34,956 bases of DNA from a virus. The stretch is taken from the IMG/VR virus record IMGVR_UViG_3300046534_000473, positions 1 through 34,956 of that record, one strand, 5' to 3'. Under the pieces are notes generated by a model. The model saw only the letters and a program-made list of their open reading frames with translations, had not been told where the DNA came from and did not search any database. The translations under genes were made by a program, and so were the position numbers. Position 1 is the stretch's first letter, and each line of letters starts with the position of its first letter. Below, piece after piece: positions 1 to 7,324 of the stretch.

Positions 1-90
1 GCCGAGATCGAAGCGTTCGCAATAGATCAGATCTCCTCGTTCATCAAACCAGTAAAAGCGAAAGTCGATCGGGCACTTCGCAATGTTTGA
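1..90 (+). CDS. C-terminal end of a probable small terminase subunit (partial)
   Basis: An open frame enters from the left edge and ends at the TGA at 88-90, giving the last 29 residues of a protein that finishes in a basic, helical-looking tail (PVKAKVDRALRNV). It overlaps the next start by 8 bases, the usual coupling of small and large terminase genes. The identity rests on position directly before a GpA-family large terminase; no domain is visible in the fragment. It could be another small head gene. Confidence 0.55.
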   Translation, partial: AEIEAFAIDQISSFIKPVKAKVDRALRNV

Positions 91-2071
91 GATTATCGAC
101 ATTGGTCGCGACTGGGTGGCCGAAGAGGTAAGCGGGCTAACCGATACGATCACCCACATCTCGCCGTCAGTGTTTAACGAGCAAACCCGATACTTGCCGG
201 AGTCTGTGACATCGATCCCCGGTTTTATTCGCTACGACGTTAATCCGTTTATGAGAGAGATCATAGATTGCGCAGACATCGAAAGCTCAGTCCGTGAAGT
301 CAATCTTATGAAAGGCGTTCAGATCACGTACTCGACCGCTCTGGAATCCATTGTGCTCTATTGTGCGGCTAAAGTGCGAACGTTGCCCATGATGTACATG
401 ACCGCGGACAAAGACCTCGCAGCGGCGCGCATAGAAAACAATTTTATACCGATGTTTAACCAGTCCGACCTCGGCCACATAATACGATCAAGCGACGAGG
501 GGAACTCGCGCAAGACGGGTAAGACTGCAAACCATTTGCAATTTGCCGGCGGCGCTTACCTCGTCCCGTTCGGGGCGATCAACGCTTCAAAAATGCGGTC
601 TTTCTCGATCGCGGTAATGCTTAAAGACGAGATCGACGCATGGCCGGACACCGTCGGGCGAGGTGGCCGCGACGGTTGCCCCGATAAGCTCAGCGACGGC
701 CGACTAAAAGGGTACTGGGAACGGCGGAAGATTTTTCGCGGATCAACTCCTTTGGAGTGGAACAACTCAAAAATTTTCTATCAATACAAGCTAGGCGATC
801 AACGTCAATATATGGTTTCATGTCGTGCGTGTAAATTTTCTCAGGTTTTAAAATGGGAGACCCTAGACAAAGAAACGGGAGTCGTGGGTGGCTTTACCTG
901 GAAGATTGTCGATGGGACTCTGGACCACGAGTCGGTCCGCTATCATTGTCAGAAGTGCGGCCACGCGCACGAAGAACACGACAAAGAGGTTCTATTTTCG
1001 GCGGAGCACGGCGCGCACTGGAAACCGACGGCGAAACCCTCCGAACCGGGGATCAGGTCTTACCATTTGCCGGCGATGTATTCGCCCATCGGAATGGCGC
1101 CGTGGTACTCGCTCGTCGCGGATTATATCCAAGCGTACGATCGAGATACCCGCAAAGTAAAAGATATTACAAAGTATCGCGTTTTTTACAATAACGTTTT
1201 AGCTATGCCGTTCAAGACTACGGGCGCAAAGATTCAATTTACTCAAGTGTCCGCGCACCGTCGATCGGCGTATATGCTCGGGCAAGTACCGAACAAGTAC
1301 GCGACCGAGTACGCGGGATCACCGATTCTATTTTTAATGTGCACGGTCGACGTTCACAAATCAAACTTAGCGGTTAGCGTTTTCGGGTGGTGCCAAGACT
1401 CCAAGCCGTTTTTGATAGATTACGATCGCTATGAGGCGGAGGACTGCACAGACATCGACAGCCCGGTATGGGGTCGTGTGCAAGAACTAGTCGAAGAAAA
1501 GATATACACGGCGGACGACGGGCGCCAGTATGGTATTTTAATGACGTTAATCGACGCGGGCTACGCTAATGATACCGTGACGTCGTTTTGCTCGGGCTAT
1601 GCCTCGGGAGTCTATCCGATCCTCGGTAGGGACCGCGCAGCAAAAAACCAGACGATCAAAGAATTTGCGGAGTTTGCAACGCAAGCGGGGACGACGGGAT
1701 TTAGGATCCTAGTCGACCACTATAAAGATCGGATGTCTCCCGTTTTGCGCAGGGTATGGAGCGAGGACGACGGGCCGCAAAAAGCGTACCACTTTAACGC
1801 GCCGATCGACGTGACGGACAAACAGCTTAAAGAATTGACGGTCGAGAGCATCAAAGAGAAGATCGACCCGAACGGAAACGCGAGTTATTCGTGGGAGCGC
1901 CCGCAAGGCGTACCGAACGAGCTTTGGGATCTTCTCGGCTATGGCTATGCGGCGGTGGAGATCTACGCGTGGCAAGTGTGTATACAGCACTTTAAGTTAG
2001 AGACGATCGACTGGGAGCAGTTCTGGACGTGGGCCCTTAACAATCTAGTTGACCCGATTAAAACTAGCTAG
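83..2071 (+). CDS. Terminase large subunit, lambda GpA family
   Basis: The ATP-driven motor and nuclease that cuts concatemeric DNA and packs it through the portal. The 662 residues match the family's usual size. Visible parts: a lambda-type ATP-binding motif around residues 75-85 (LMKGVQITYST), a Walker B-like stretch at 178-184 (VMLKDEI), a zinc-ribbon pair C247/C250 and C289/C292 as found in GpA proteins, and C-terminal nuclease-type segments with MCTVDVHKS and LIDAGY. ATG 83 is the first start after in-frame stops at 23 and 53. The last codons lie inside the left copy of a direct repeat (2036-2073) that recurs after the next gene. Family assignment is firm; which residues are catalytic is inferred from the family. 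Confidence 0.93.
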   Translation: MFEIIDIGRDWVAEEVSGLTDTITHISPSVFNEQTRYLPESVTSIPGFIRYDVNPFMREIIDCADIESSVREVNLMKGVQITYSTALESIVLYCAAKVRTLPMMYMTADKDLAAARIENNFIPMFNQSDLGHIIRSSDEGNSRKTGKTANHLQFAGGAYLVPFGAINASKMRSFSIAVMLKDEIDAWPDTVGRGGRDGCPDKLSDGRLKGYWERRKIFRGSTPLEWNNSKIFYQYKLGDQRQYMVSCRACKFSQVLKWETLDKETGVVGGFTWKIVDGTLDHESVRYHCQKCGHAHEEHDKEVLFSAEHGAHWKPTAKPSEPGIRSYHLPAMYSPIGMAPWYSLVADYIQAYDRDTRKVKDITKYRVFYNNVLAMPFKTTGAKIQFTQVSAHRRSAYMLGQVPNKYATEYAGSPILFLMCTVDVHKSNLAVSVFGWCQDSKPFLIDYDRYEAEDCTDIDSPVWGRVQELVEEKIYTADDGRQYGILMTLIDAGYANDTVTSFCSGYASGVYPILGRDRAAKNQTIKEFAEFATQAGTTGFRILVDHYKDRMSPVLRRVWSEDDGPQKAYHFNAPIDVTDKQLKELTVESIKEKIDPNGNASYSWERPQGVPNELWDLLGYGYAAVEIYAWQVCIQHFKLETIDWEQFWTWALNNLVDPIKTS

Positions 2072-2073
2072 TA
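2036..2073 (+). repeat. Left copy of a 38-bp direct repeat flanking the PapB-like gene
   Basis: The sequence from CTTAACAATCTAGTTGACCC to ACTAGCTAGTA recurs at 2371-2408 with 35 of 38 bases identical, 335 bases apart. This copy spans the last codons and the stop of the terminase gene. The pair encloses exactly one small gene, which suggests insertion or duplication of a cassette. It could also be a pair of operator sites, since PapB-type proteins bind AT-rich DNA. Confidence 0.85.
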
Positions 2074-2108
2074 CGATAATCAGAAATCAGTTAAGTGATG
2101 TTAAAAAA

Positions 2109-2375
2109 ATGATATACGCACTTGTACAAGGCCAAGAGTCCGCAGAACGTTTAAGCCTGCTTTTAGAACTAACCCGCATAGACAGCGACGAAGTAAGACG
2201 GGCCTTACGGCAACACCTAACAGAAGGCATGAGCCTTAAGGACGCGCCCATACTTAATGGCATTAAGCAACAGAATTTTAATCGTTCGCTAAAACGGCTT
2301 AACGAGATAGCGGCCACGGTTGAGCAAATAAAAGAGATTGACTGGTCAATGTTTACCGGTAACACAGGCGCTTAA
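2109..2375 (+). CDS. PapB-family (fimbrial regulator-like) DNA-binding protein
   Basis: A protein of 88 residues from ATG 2109, or 108 if a TTG at 2049 inside the direct repeat is used. Its central part follows the PapB/FocB adhesin-regulator pattern: LLLELTRIDSDEVRRAL, then LTEGMSLKDA, then QNFNRSLKRLNEI. This parallels the PapB segments LLI.IS.IHS..V..A, YLV.G.SRKEVC and GYFS..L.RL. In that family the C-terminal half is a helix-turn-helix that binds AT-rich repeats near fimbrial promoters. Here it sits between terminase and connector genes, flanked by 38-bp direct repeats, and its 333-base segment holds no GATC although the neighbours are rich in it. It was probably acquired as a cassette. 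Its target here is unknown: it could regulate phage or host surface genes. Family match by eye, fairly confident. Confidence 0.7.
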   Translation: MIYALVQGQESAERLSLLLELTRIDSDEVRRALRQHLTEGMSLKDAPILNGIKQQNFNRSLKRLNEIAATVEQIKEIDWSMFTGNTGA

Positions 2376-2408
2376 TAATCTAGTTGACCCTGTTAAAACT
2401 AGCTAGTA
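2371..2408 (+). repeat. Right copy of the 38-bp direct repeat flanking the PapB-like gene
   Basis: Matches 2036-2073 with three mismatches. It contains the stop codon of the PapB-like gene and is followed by a further CTAG-rich stretch (AGTAAGCTAGCAGTAATT) before the next gene. The duplicated end of the terminase gene on both sides of the cassette is what marks it as an insertion. Confidence 0.85.
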
Positions 2409-2441
2409 AGCTAGCAGTAATTAATAAATTAGGGCCGCATA

Positions 2442-2699
2442 ATGAATCGTACTTTCTTACAAGCTCGGATCGTCGCGACTCAAGAGCAGATCGTAGCGTT
2501 CGAAACCGCCTTGACGGCCTTCGCAGATAACGGCGCGCTGCAGTCGTACACGATAGACACAAGCCAAACAACGCAAACGGTCACGCGCGCGAACCTTACG
2601 CAATTACGCAACACAGTCACGTCGTTATACAATCAATGTGCTACTTTGGAAGTTAGGCTAAACGGTGGCGGCTCGACTCAGGTGATCCCCGGATGGTAA
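2442..2699 (+). CDS. Small connector-position protein (DUF6148/gpW-like)
   Basis: 85 residues: an N-terminal helix (RTFLQARIVATQEQIVAFETA), a short strand with YTIDTS, then TRANLTQLRNTVTSLYNQ and a second helix rich in heptad-like Leu, ending in a Gly-rich tail. The layout of helix, beta hairpin, TRANL and helix resembles small proteins commonly found between terminase and portal, such as DUF6148 or the gpW position in lambda. It probably helps join portal and neck, or acts as an assembly factor. It overlaps the portal start by 7 bases. The role is inferred from position and shape only. Confidence 0.6.
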   Translation: MNRTFLQARIVATQEQIVAFETALTAFADNGALQSYTIDTSQTTQTVTRANLTQLRNTVTSLYNQCATLEVRLNGGGSTQVIPGW

Positions 2700-4375
2700 A
2701 AACTAAGCCAAAATTTAGGGCAAATTTAGATGGAAGTTTCGCGCACATATCGGGACCGCTCCCGCTATCGGTTGATAATTTGACGCCGAGCGCCTACGCG
2801 GGCCAGAATTACTCGTCGCCGTGGGAAAATTCGATTTATGACGGCGGGAAGTTCGCCGGCGGTTTCGGTCTTACACAAATCCAAGACGTTGACTACTGGA
2901 CACTTCGCGCCAGGTCTTCGCAGCTATTTAACGAAAACATGTACGCCCGCGGTATCGTTCGACGGTTAGTGACTAACGAGATCAACACCGGACTTATGCC
3001 CGAAGCCTGCCCAGACGAGGCGGTGATCGGCGTGCCCGAGGAAAGTCTAAACGACTGGACGGAATCAACGGAGACCCGCTTCGGTATTTGGGGAAAAAAC
3101 TCGGACGTATGCGATTTTAAAAAGAAACACACTTGGGGGGCGTTACAGCGCCTCGCGCGTATGGAGGCCCTAGTAAGTGGGGACGTTCTAGTAGTCGTGA
3201 GACAATCACAACAGACTAAACTCCCCATGATCCAACTGATCAGCGGTAGCAAAGTACGGACGCCGCTCGGCGGATCGGAGGGTTTACGCAAAGGCAACAA
3301 GATCATACACGGCGTCGAAGTCGATAGCGTCGGCCGCGTCGCGGCGCACTGGGTAAAGCAGGACGACGGAAATTTTAAACGGCTCGCGGCGTATGGTGAA
3401 AAGACCGGGCGGAAGATCTCATGGTTGATCTATGGAACAGATAAAAGACTAGACGAATTGCGCGGTCAGCCGTTGCTCTCGATGGTAATGCAGTCTTTAA
3501 AAGAGATCGATCGCTACCGAGACTCAACACAGAGAAAAGCCGTTAATAATTCTATGCTCGCTATGTTTATTCGAAAAGGCGAGGACAAAATGGGGACCTT
3601 ACCGGTAACGGGGGGCGCAGTTCGCCGGGGTCAAGTCATAACAAACGACACGGACGGCACTAAAAGGACATTTAACCAAGCCAGCCAGATACCGGGCGCA
3701 GTAATTGAAGAACTGCAGACCGGAGAGGAGCCAGTACTCTTGGGCGGACAGGGTACGGACGTCAACTTCGGAACGTTTGAAGAATCGATCATTCAAGCGG
3801 TCGCTTGGGCTTTAGAGATCCCGCCAGAAATTTTGCGCCTAACATTTTCAAACAATTACAGCGCAAGCCAAGCAGCTATAAACGAATTTAAGATCGCGAT
3901 CAATCGTACTTGGGGAGACTTCGGGGAGACCTTTTGTTCTCCGATTTATATTGAGTGGTTGATCAGTGAGACCTTGCTACAGAACATTAATGCGCCGGGC
4001 TTTTTGCAGGCGTGGAGAAACCCGAGAGAATACGCGGTCTTTGGCGCCTGGACTGCGACGGATTGGTACGGGTCGATCAAACCCTCAACCGATATGTTAA
4101 AGCAGGCTAAAGGCTCTAAAATCCTAACGGACGAGGGCTGGTCTAATAACGCCCGCGAGGCCCGTCTCCTTACTGGCACAAAATTCAGCAAAAATATGAA
4201 ACGGATTAAGAGAGAAAACGAACTCAAAGTCGAGGCCGCCCGCCCGCTTGCAGAATTTAAGCAAGAATTTGGCGAACAAGTGGACGAGGAGCCGATCAAC
4301 GCATTGGATAACATGGAAGAACTCGAAGCTATGCTGGACGACTATCTAGAAGAAAAGGGATTAAGCCAATGCTAG
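2693..4375 (+). CDS. Portal protein, lambda gpB family
   Basis: The dodecameric ring at one head vertex through which DNA passes. The 560 residues fit the lambda-family portal in length and order: an N-terminal clip/wing part with LFNENMYARGIVRRLVTNE, a central LEALVSGD-type segment (MEALVSGDVLVVVRQ), a KEIDRYRDSTQRKAV helix, and the stem/crown segment with IPPEILRLTFSNNYSASQAA, which is highly typical of lambda-type portals. The C-terminal tail (TGTKFSKNMKRIKREN, then an acidic region ending EEKGLSQC) is partly repeated in the mini-ORF that follows. Its stop overlaps the ATG of that mini-ORF. Confidence 0.93.
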   Translation: MVKTKPKFRANLDGSFAHISGPLPLSVDNLTPSAYAGQNYSSPWENSIYDGGKFAGGFGLTQIQDVDYWTLRARSSQLFNENMYARGIVRRLVTNEINTGLMPEACPDEAVIGVPEESLNDWTESTETRFGIWGKNSDVCDFKKKHTWGALQRLARMEALVSGDVLVVVRQSQQTKLPMIQLISGSKVRTPLGGSEGLRKGNKIIHGVEVDSVGRVAAHWVKQDDGNFKRLAAYGEKTGRKISWLIYGTDKRLDELRGQPLLSMVMQSLKEIDRYRDSTQRKAVNNSMLAMFIRKGEDKMGTLPVTGGAVRRGQVITNDTDGTKRTFNQASQIPGAVIEELQTGEEPVLLGGQGTDVNFGTFEESIIQAVAWALEIPPEILRLTFSNNYSASQAAINEFKIAINRTWGDFGETFCSPIYIEWLISETLLQNINAPGFLQAWRNPREYAVFGAWTATDWYGSIKPSTDMLKQAKGSKILTDEGWSNNAREARLLTGTKFSKNMKRIKRENELKVEAARPLAEFKQEFGEQVDEEPINALDNMEELEAMLDDYLEEKGLSQC

Positions 4376-4494
4376 CTAAACTAGTTAAGCCCCCTAAGGT
4401 CCTAACGTACGAACAGTCAAGGGTCTTCACCAGCACAAAATTTAACAAAAATGTAAAACGGATTAAGCAAGAAAAGGGATCAAGCCAATGCTAG
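4369..4494 (+). pseudogene. Decayed tandem duplicate of the portal 3' end (41-codon mini-ORF)
   Basis: This 41-codon frame begins MLAKLVK, exactly as the next gene does, and continues with PKVLTYEQS and TSTKFNKNVKRIKQEKGSSQC. The latter parallels the portal C-terminus (KILTDEG, TGTKFSKNMKRIKREN, and the final EEKGLSQC) with the roughly 45 residues between the basic segment and the end deleted. At DNA level the 24-base junction AAGCCAATGCTAGCTAAACTAGTT occurs at 4364 and again at 4483, a spacing of 119 bases. The simplest reading is a tandem duplication of the portal end plus downstream start, followed by deletion and drift. It may still be translated, as its start overlaps the portal stop. 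Confidence 0.8.
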
Positions 4495-6104
4495 CTAAAC
4501 TAGTTAAGTCGTTCGGATTATTGCGTCAAGATTTTACGGCGCTTAGAACTGACTTTAAAAGACTAGAGCAAGTCCGCCAAGTTGTGAAGCATGGCAAAGA
4601 CGGCGTTAGCCCAGACTTAGAAAAGATCGTCATTTCAGTACTTGAGAGGATCCCGCCCGGTAAAGACGGCGTCAGTCCAGACATTAACGCTATCGCGGAA
4701 GCGGCGGCCAAACTTATACCCGACCCAAAGCCCGGACGCGACGCGGTATCCCCATCTATTAGAGACATCGCGGACGTAGTACTGGCGAACATCGAAAAGC
4801 CGAAAGACGGCGTGAGCCCCGATCCTAAGATATTAGCAGCAGCCGCGGCCAGGTTGATCAGGGTGCCCAAAGACGGCGAAAGCCCAACGCCGGAGTCCGT
4901 AGCGGCTAGGCTTCCGACGCCTAAGCGCGGACCGCCCGGTAAAAACGGCGTTAGTGTTACCGACGTACAGCTAAACGACAACGAGCTTTTTGTATTTTTA
5001 GACGGCAAGAAGAAAAGCGCCGGCAAGATTAAGGTCCCCACAGCTAAGACGACCACGGCAGCCGCGGCGCCGTTTAGTCCGGGCGGTGGTGGTGGCGGAA
5101 GGCAAGCGGCTTCTAAAAAATATTATGAAAGTAATTCCGTGGAGGAGTCGAACTTCCCGACGGGTCCGCAGGCTATAATACCGGCACTTTCTTTAGTTAC
5201 CGCGGGCGAGTCGACGCCGTACCAAGTCCAAACTAAAATACAGTTTACGACGTTCCCCGAATTTGCCACGCCGATCCTTTTGACAGATTTAGCCGCACTT
5301 AGAGCCGAGTTAAACGCGTTGCCCGGCGGCGTAGCTCACGGCGCGGACTTTGGCGAGGGCGAGGTCTTGCAGGCGGGAGTCTATACCGTGGCGTCGGCCT
5401 CAACGCACACGGGGCTTTTAACTTTTGACGGTGATGGTGACGCCGACGCGCTTTTTGTTATTATAGTAAACGGCGCCGAGGCTATATCGACGCTCGCCAC
5501 AACTTCGGTAATCAACGGCGCCCAATCTTGTAATATTTTTTGGGTCGTTGTCGGCGCGCTAACTATTGGCGACGGCTGCAGCCTAAAAGGAACTTACATA
5601 GGATCGGGCGCGATAGGCGCGAACACTTTAACGCTTGACGGCCGCATACTTACGCCGACGGGCGCGCTCGCGTTAACTTCGAGTACTGTTACAGTACCTA
5701 CAGGTTTGAATACGTCTTTAGATCTAGGCTATTTGACGACGATCATATTATTTACGGGTGCGGGTGCGGTATCAAATACCGTTGTTACCTCGGGGATCAT
5801 AGGCAGTGTAGCCAGTAACTTGGGCACGGTGACGGGCTTCCCTAATTTACAAGGTATAATATACACGGCTAACAGTCGGGTGATCGACGCCGTTTTTGAA
5901 TTGACTTCAAACGGGGTAGTGATCCCCAGCTCGACGGTCCGGTTTACAATGACCGAAGGCGCCGAATTTAGAGAATTTTTTCAAAGAGTATATCTTTTTG
6001 GCGTGGCTTTAAAGCCGGGGCAACAGGATATCGATATTAGGGTGACCGTCGCGCTTGGCGCACTTACAGTCGGAAACAGAAACATATTGGCGGCGGAGCT
6101 TTGA
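4488..6104 (+). CDS. Head-module protein with KDGVSP repeats and a DUF3494 ice-binding-like domain
   Basis: 538 residues in three parts. Residues 1-36 form a Leu/Lys-rich helix. Residues 37-157 hold six repeats about 21-24 residues apart, each centred on KDGVSPD or a variant (37, 59, 83, 106, 128, 151), resembling collagen-like or stalk repeats. A Gly6 linker (199-204) follows. Residues about 263-405 match the DUF3494 (ice-binding/antifreeze) beta-solenoid family: LQAGVYTV, GLLTFDGDGDADALFVI, VINGAQSCNIFWVVVGA, LTIGDGCSLKGT, LTLDGRILTPTGALAL. The last 130 residues look beta-rich and are unassigned. Its place between portal and protease suggests a head-exposed fibre or decoration, but this is inference. 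Whether the domain binds ice, a glycan or nothing known cannot be read from the sequence. GATC content is like that of the neighbours, so the gene is not a very recent arrival. Confidence 0.85.
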   Translation: MLAKLVKSFGLLRQDFTALRTDFKRLEQVRQVVKHGKDGVSPDLEKIVISVLERIPPGKDGVSPDINAIAEAAAKLIPDPKPGRDAVSPSIRDIADVVLANIEKPKDGVSPDPKILAAAAARLIRVPKDGESPTPESVAARLPTPKRGPPGKNGVSVTDVQLNDNELFVFLDGKKKSAGKIKVPTAKTTTAAAAPFSPGGGGGGRQAASKKYYESNSVEESNFPTGPQAIIPALSLVTAGESTPYQVQTKIQFTTFPEFATPILLTDLAALRAELNALPGGVAHGADFGEGEVLQAGVYTVASASTHTGLLTFDGDGDADALFVIIVNGAEAISTLATTSVINGAQSCNIFWVVVGALTIGDGCSLKGTYIGSGAIGANTLTLDGRILTPTGALALTSSTVTVPTGLNTSLDLGYLTTIILFTGAGAVSNTVVTSGIIGSVASNLGTVTGFPNLQGIIYTANSRVIDAVFELTSNGVVIPSSTVRFTMTEGAEFREFFQRVYLFGVALKPGQQDIDIRVTVALGALTVGNRNILAAEL

Positions 6105-6127
6105 CGAACATAAAATTAGGGGGTAGT

Positions 6128-6169
6128 ATGCAGAACATAACAAGAGGTTCAATTTTATGTGGTTACTAG
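6128..6169 (+). other. Possible 13-codon leader ORF before the head protease
   Basis: A very good ribosome-binding site (TAGGGGGTAGT) precedes ATG 6128, which opens a 13-codon frame that stops at 6167-6169, just past the ATG 6157 of the protease gene in another frame. It may couple or tune translation of the protease, whose own site (AAGAGG, 10 bases upstream) is weaker. It may also be chance. Confidence 0.3.
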
Positions 6170-7317
6170 AAGCCAGCGTCCGAAAAGCGCTAGAACATGC
6201 CGAAAAATCGGGGTTCACTCCTTCGGCCGAGCAGGTTTCGCGATTTGAAGCGCGCTTCGGCGGTGACATCTCGGCACAAGAAAACCGGTTGCTCACTATC
6301 GCAGGCGAGAACGCGGCGATCTCGATCAAAGGCGTTATTACTCAAACCCCCAGTTTTATGGCTATGATCTTCGGCGGCGGCAACACCACCTACCCAGAGA
6401 TCAACGCGGCTATAGCAGCGGCGGAGCAAGACGACAGCATTACAAATTTAACTTACGAAGTTGACAGCCCCGGCGGTAGCGTCGACGGCCTTTTTACTAC
6501 GTTAGCCGCTATGCAATCAGCTAAAAAGCCTAGTAAAGCGGTAGTCGGTAGCCTCGCGGCGTCCGCGGCGTATGCTTTAGTAAGCCAAACAGACGAGATC
6601 GTCGTCTCAAATATTGCGGCTCGGCTCGGCTCGATAGGCATTGTACAAACATTCTACGACGACGAAAACGAGATAAGTGTAACTAGCACCAACGCGCCAC
6701 GGAAGCGGCCGGACGTTCGCACGGAAGAGGGCGTCGCGATGGTACGCGAGGAGCTTGACGCGTTGCACGAGATTTTTGTCGAAGCCATCTCACAGGGCCG
6801 AGGGGTGACACCCGAAAATATTAACGCGAATTTTGGTCAGGGCGGAACGTTCTTGGCTAGAGAAGCATTAAAACGCGGTATGATCGACGCGATAGCGGCT
6901 CCACCGCTTAAAGCAGTCAAGACTACCAAAACAACCACCGCCAACAGCGGAACCCAACCGGAGGCCATTAACATGGACTTAAACACACTAAAAGCCCAGC
7001 ACCCCGAGACCTTCGCGGCGGCGGTGCAACAAGGCACAACAGAAGAACGCGATCGCGTTCAAGCTCATCTTATGATGGGCGAGAGTTCGGGCGATATGAA
7101 AACCGCCAGCACTGCGATCAAAGACGGGTCGGGCATGACCGCCACTTTGCAAGCTACGTATATGACCGCGGGCATGAATCGTAGCGACGTATCAGGCAGG
7201 CAGAAAGACGACCTGGACGCGAACGCGGGGGACAACGCGAACAACGAGGACGATATTAACGACGCTTCGGACGCGGTCGCTAGTATCATCGAAGCAAAAC
7301 TAGGCCTAGGGGAGTAA
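6157..7317 (+). CDS. Head maturation protease, S49 family, with C-terminal scaffold domain
   Basis: A serine protease that trims head proteins during prohead maturation, the counterpart of lambda gpC. 386 residues. The S49 signatures are a core strand with EVDSPGGSVDG (101-111) and GSLAASAAY, in which S136 is the expected nucleophile. The RKRPDVRTEEG segment near 186-196 is where S49 enzymes carry their lysine. From about residue 273 the protein turns into a hydrophilic, Asp/Asn-rich region beginning MDLNTLKAQHPETFAAAVQQG, typical of the scaffold fused to phage S49 proteases. That part has its own ribosome-binding site (see the nested feature). The downstream decoration gene starts 8 bases after the stop. 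Confidence 0.9.
   Translation: MWLLEASVRKALEHAEKSGFTPSAEQVSRFEARFGGDISAQENRLLTIAGENAAISIKGVITQTPSFMAMIFGGGNTTYPEINAAIAAAEQDDSITNLTYEVDSPGGSVDGLFTTLAAMQSAKKPSKAVVGSLAASAAYALVSQTDEIVVSNIAARLGSIGIVQTFYDDENEISVTSTNAPRKRPDVRTEEGVAMVREELDALHEIFVEAISQGRGVTPENINANFGQGGTFLAREALKRGMIDAIAAPPLKAVKTTKTTTANSGTQPEAINMDLNTLKAQHPETFAAAVQQGTTEERDRVQAHLMMGESSGDMKTASTAIKDGSGMTATLQATYMTAGMNRSDVSGRQKDDLDANAGDNANNEDDINDASDAVASIIEAKLGLGE
6973..7317 (+). CDS. Nested in-frame scaffold protein (Nu3-like)
   Basis: Inside the protease gene, a perfect GGAGG (6960-6964) lies 8 bases before an in-frame ATG at 6973. Translation from there would give a separate 114-residue protein: MDLNTLKAQHPETFAAAVQQ, an ERDRVQAHL helix, and a very acidic Asp/Asn tail. 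In lambda, scaffold Nu3 is made from an internal start of gene C in the same way. The strong internal site makes independent expression likely. The protein would fill the prohead interior and be removed before packaging. Confidence 0.65.
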   Translation: MDLNTLKAQHPETFAAAVQQGTTEERDRVQAHLMMGESSGDMKTASTAIKDGSGMTATLQATYMTAGMNRSDVSGRQKDDLDANAGDNANNEDDINDASDAVASIIEAKLGLGE

Positions 7318-7324
7318 AGATACT

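Noticed and set aside
2036-2408. Direct repeats as phage attachment sites
   Set aside because: No integrase is seen in the window, and the repeats enclose a single gene inside the late operon, so a cassette duplication or operator pair fits better.
4526-5056. A 176-codon antisense open frame opposite the KDGVSP repeats
   Set aside because: The repeats produce the apparent regularity on the other strand; no start signal and no recognisable domain.
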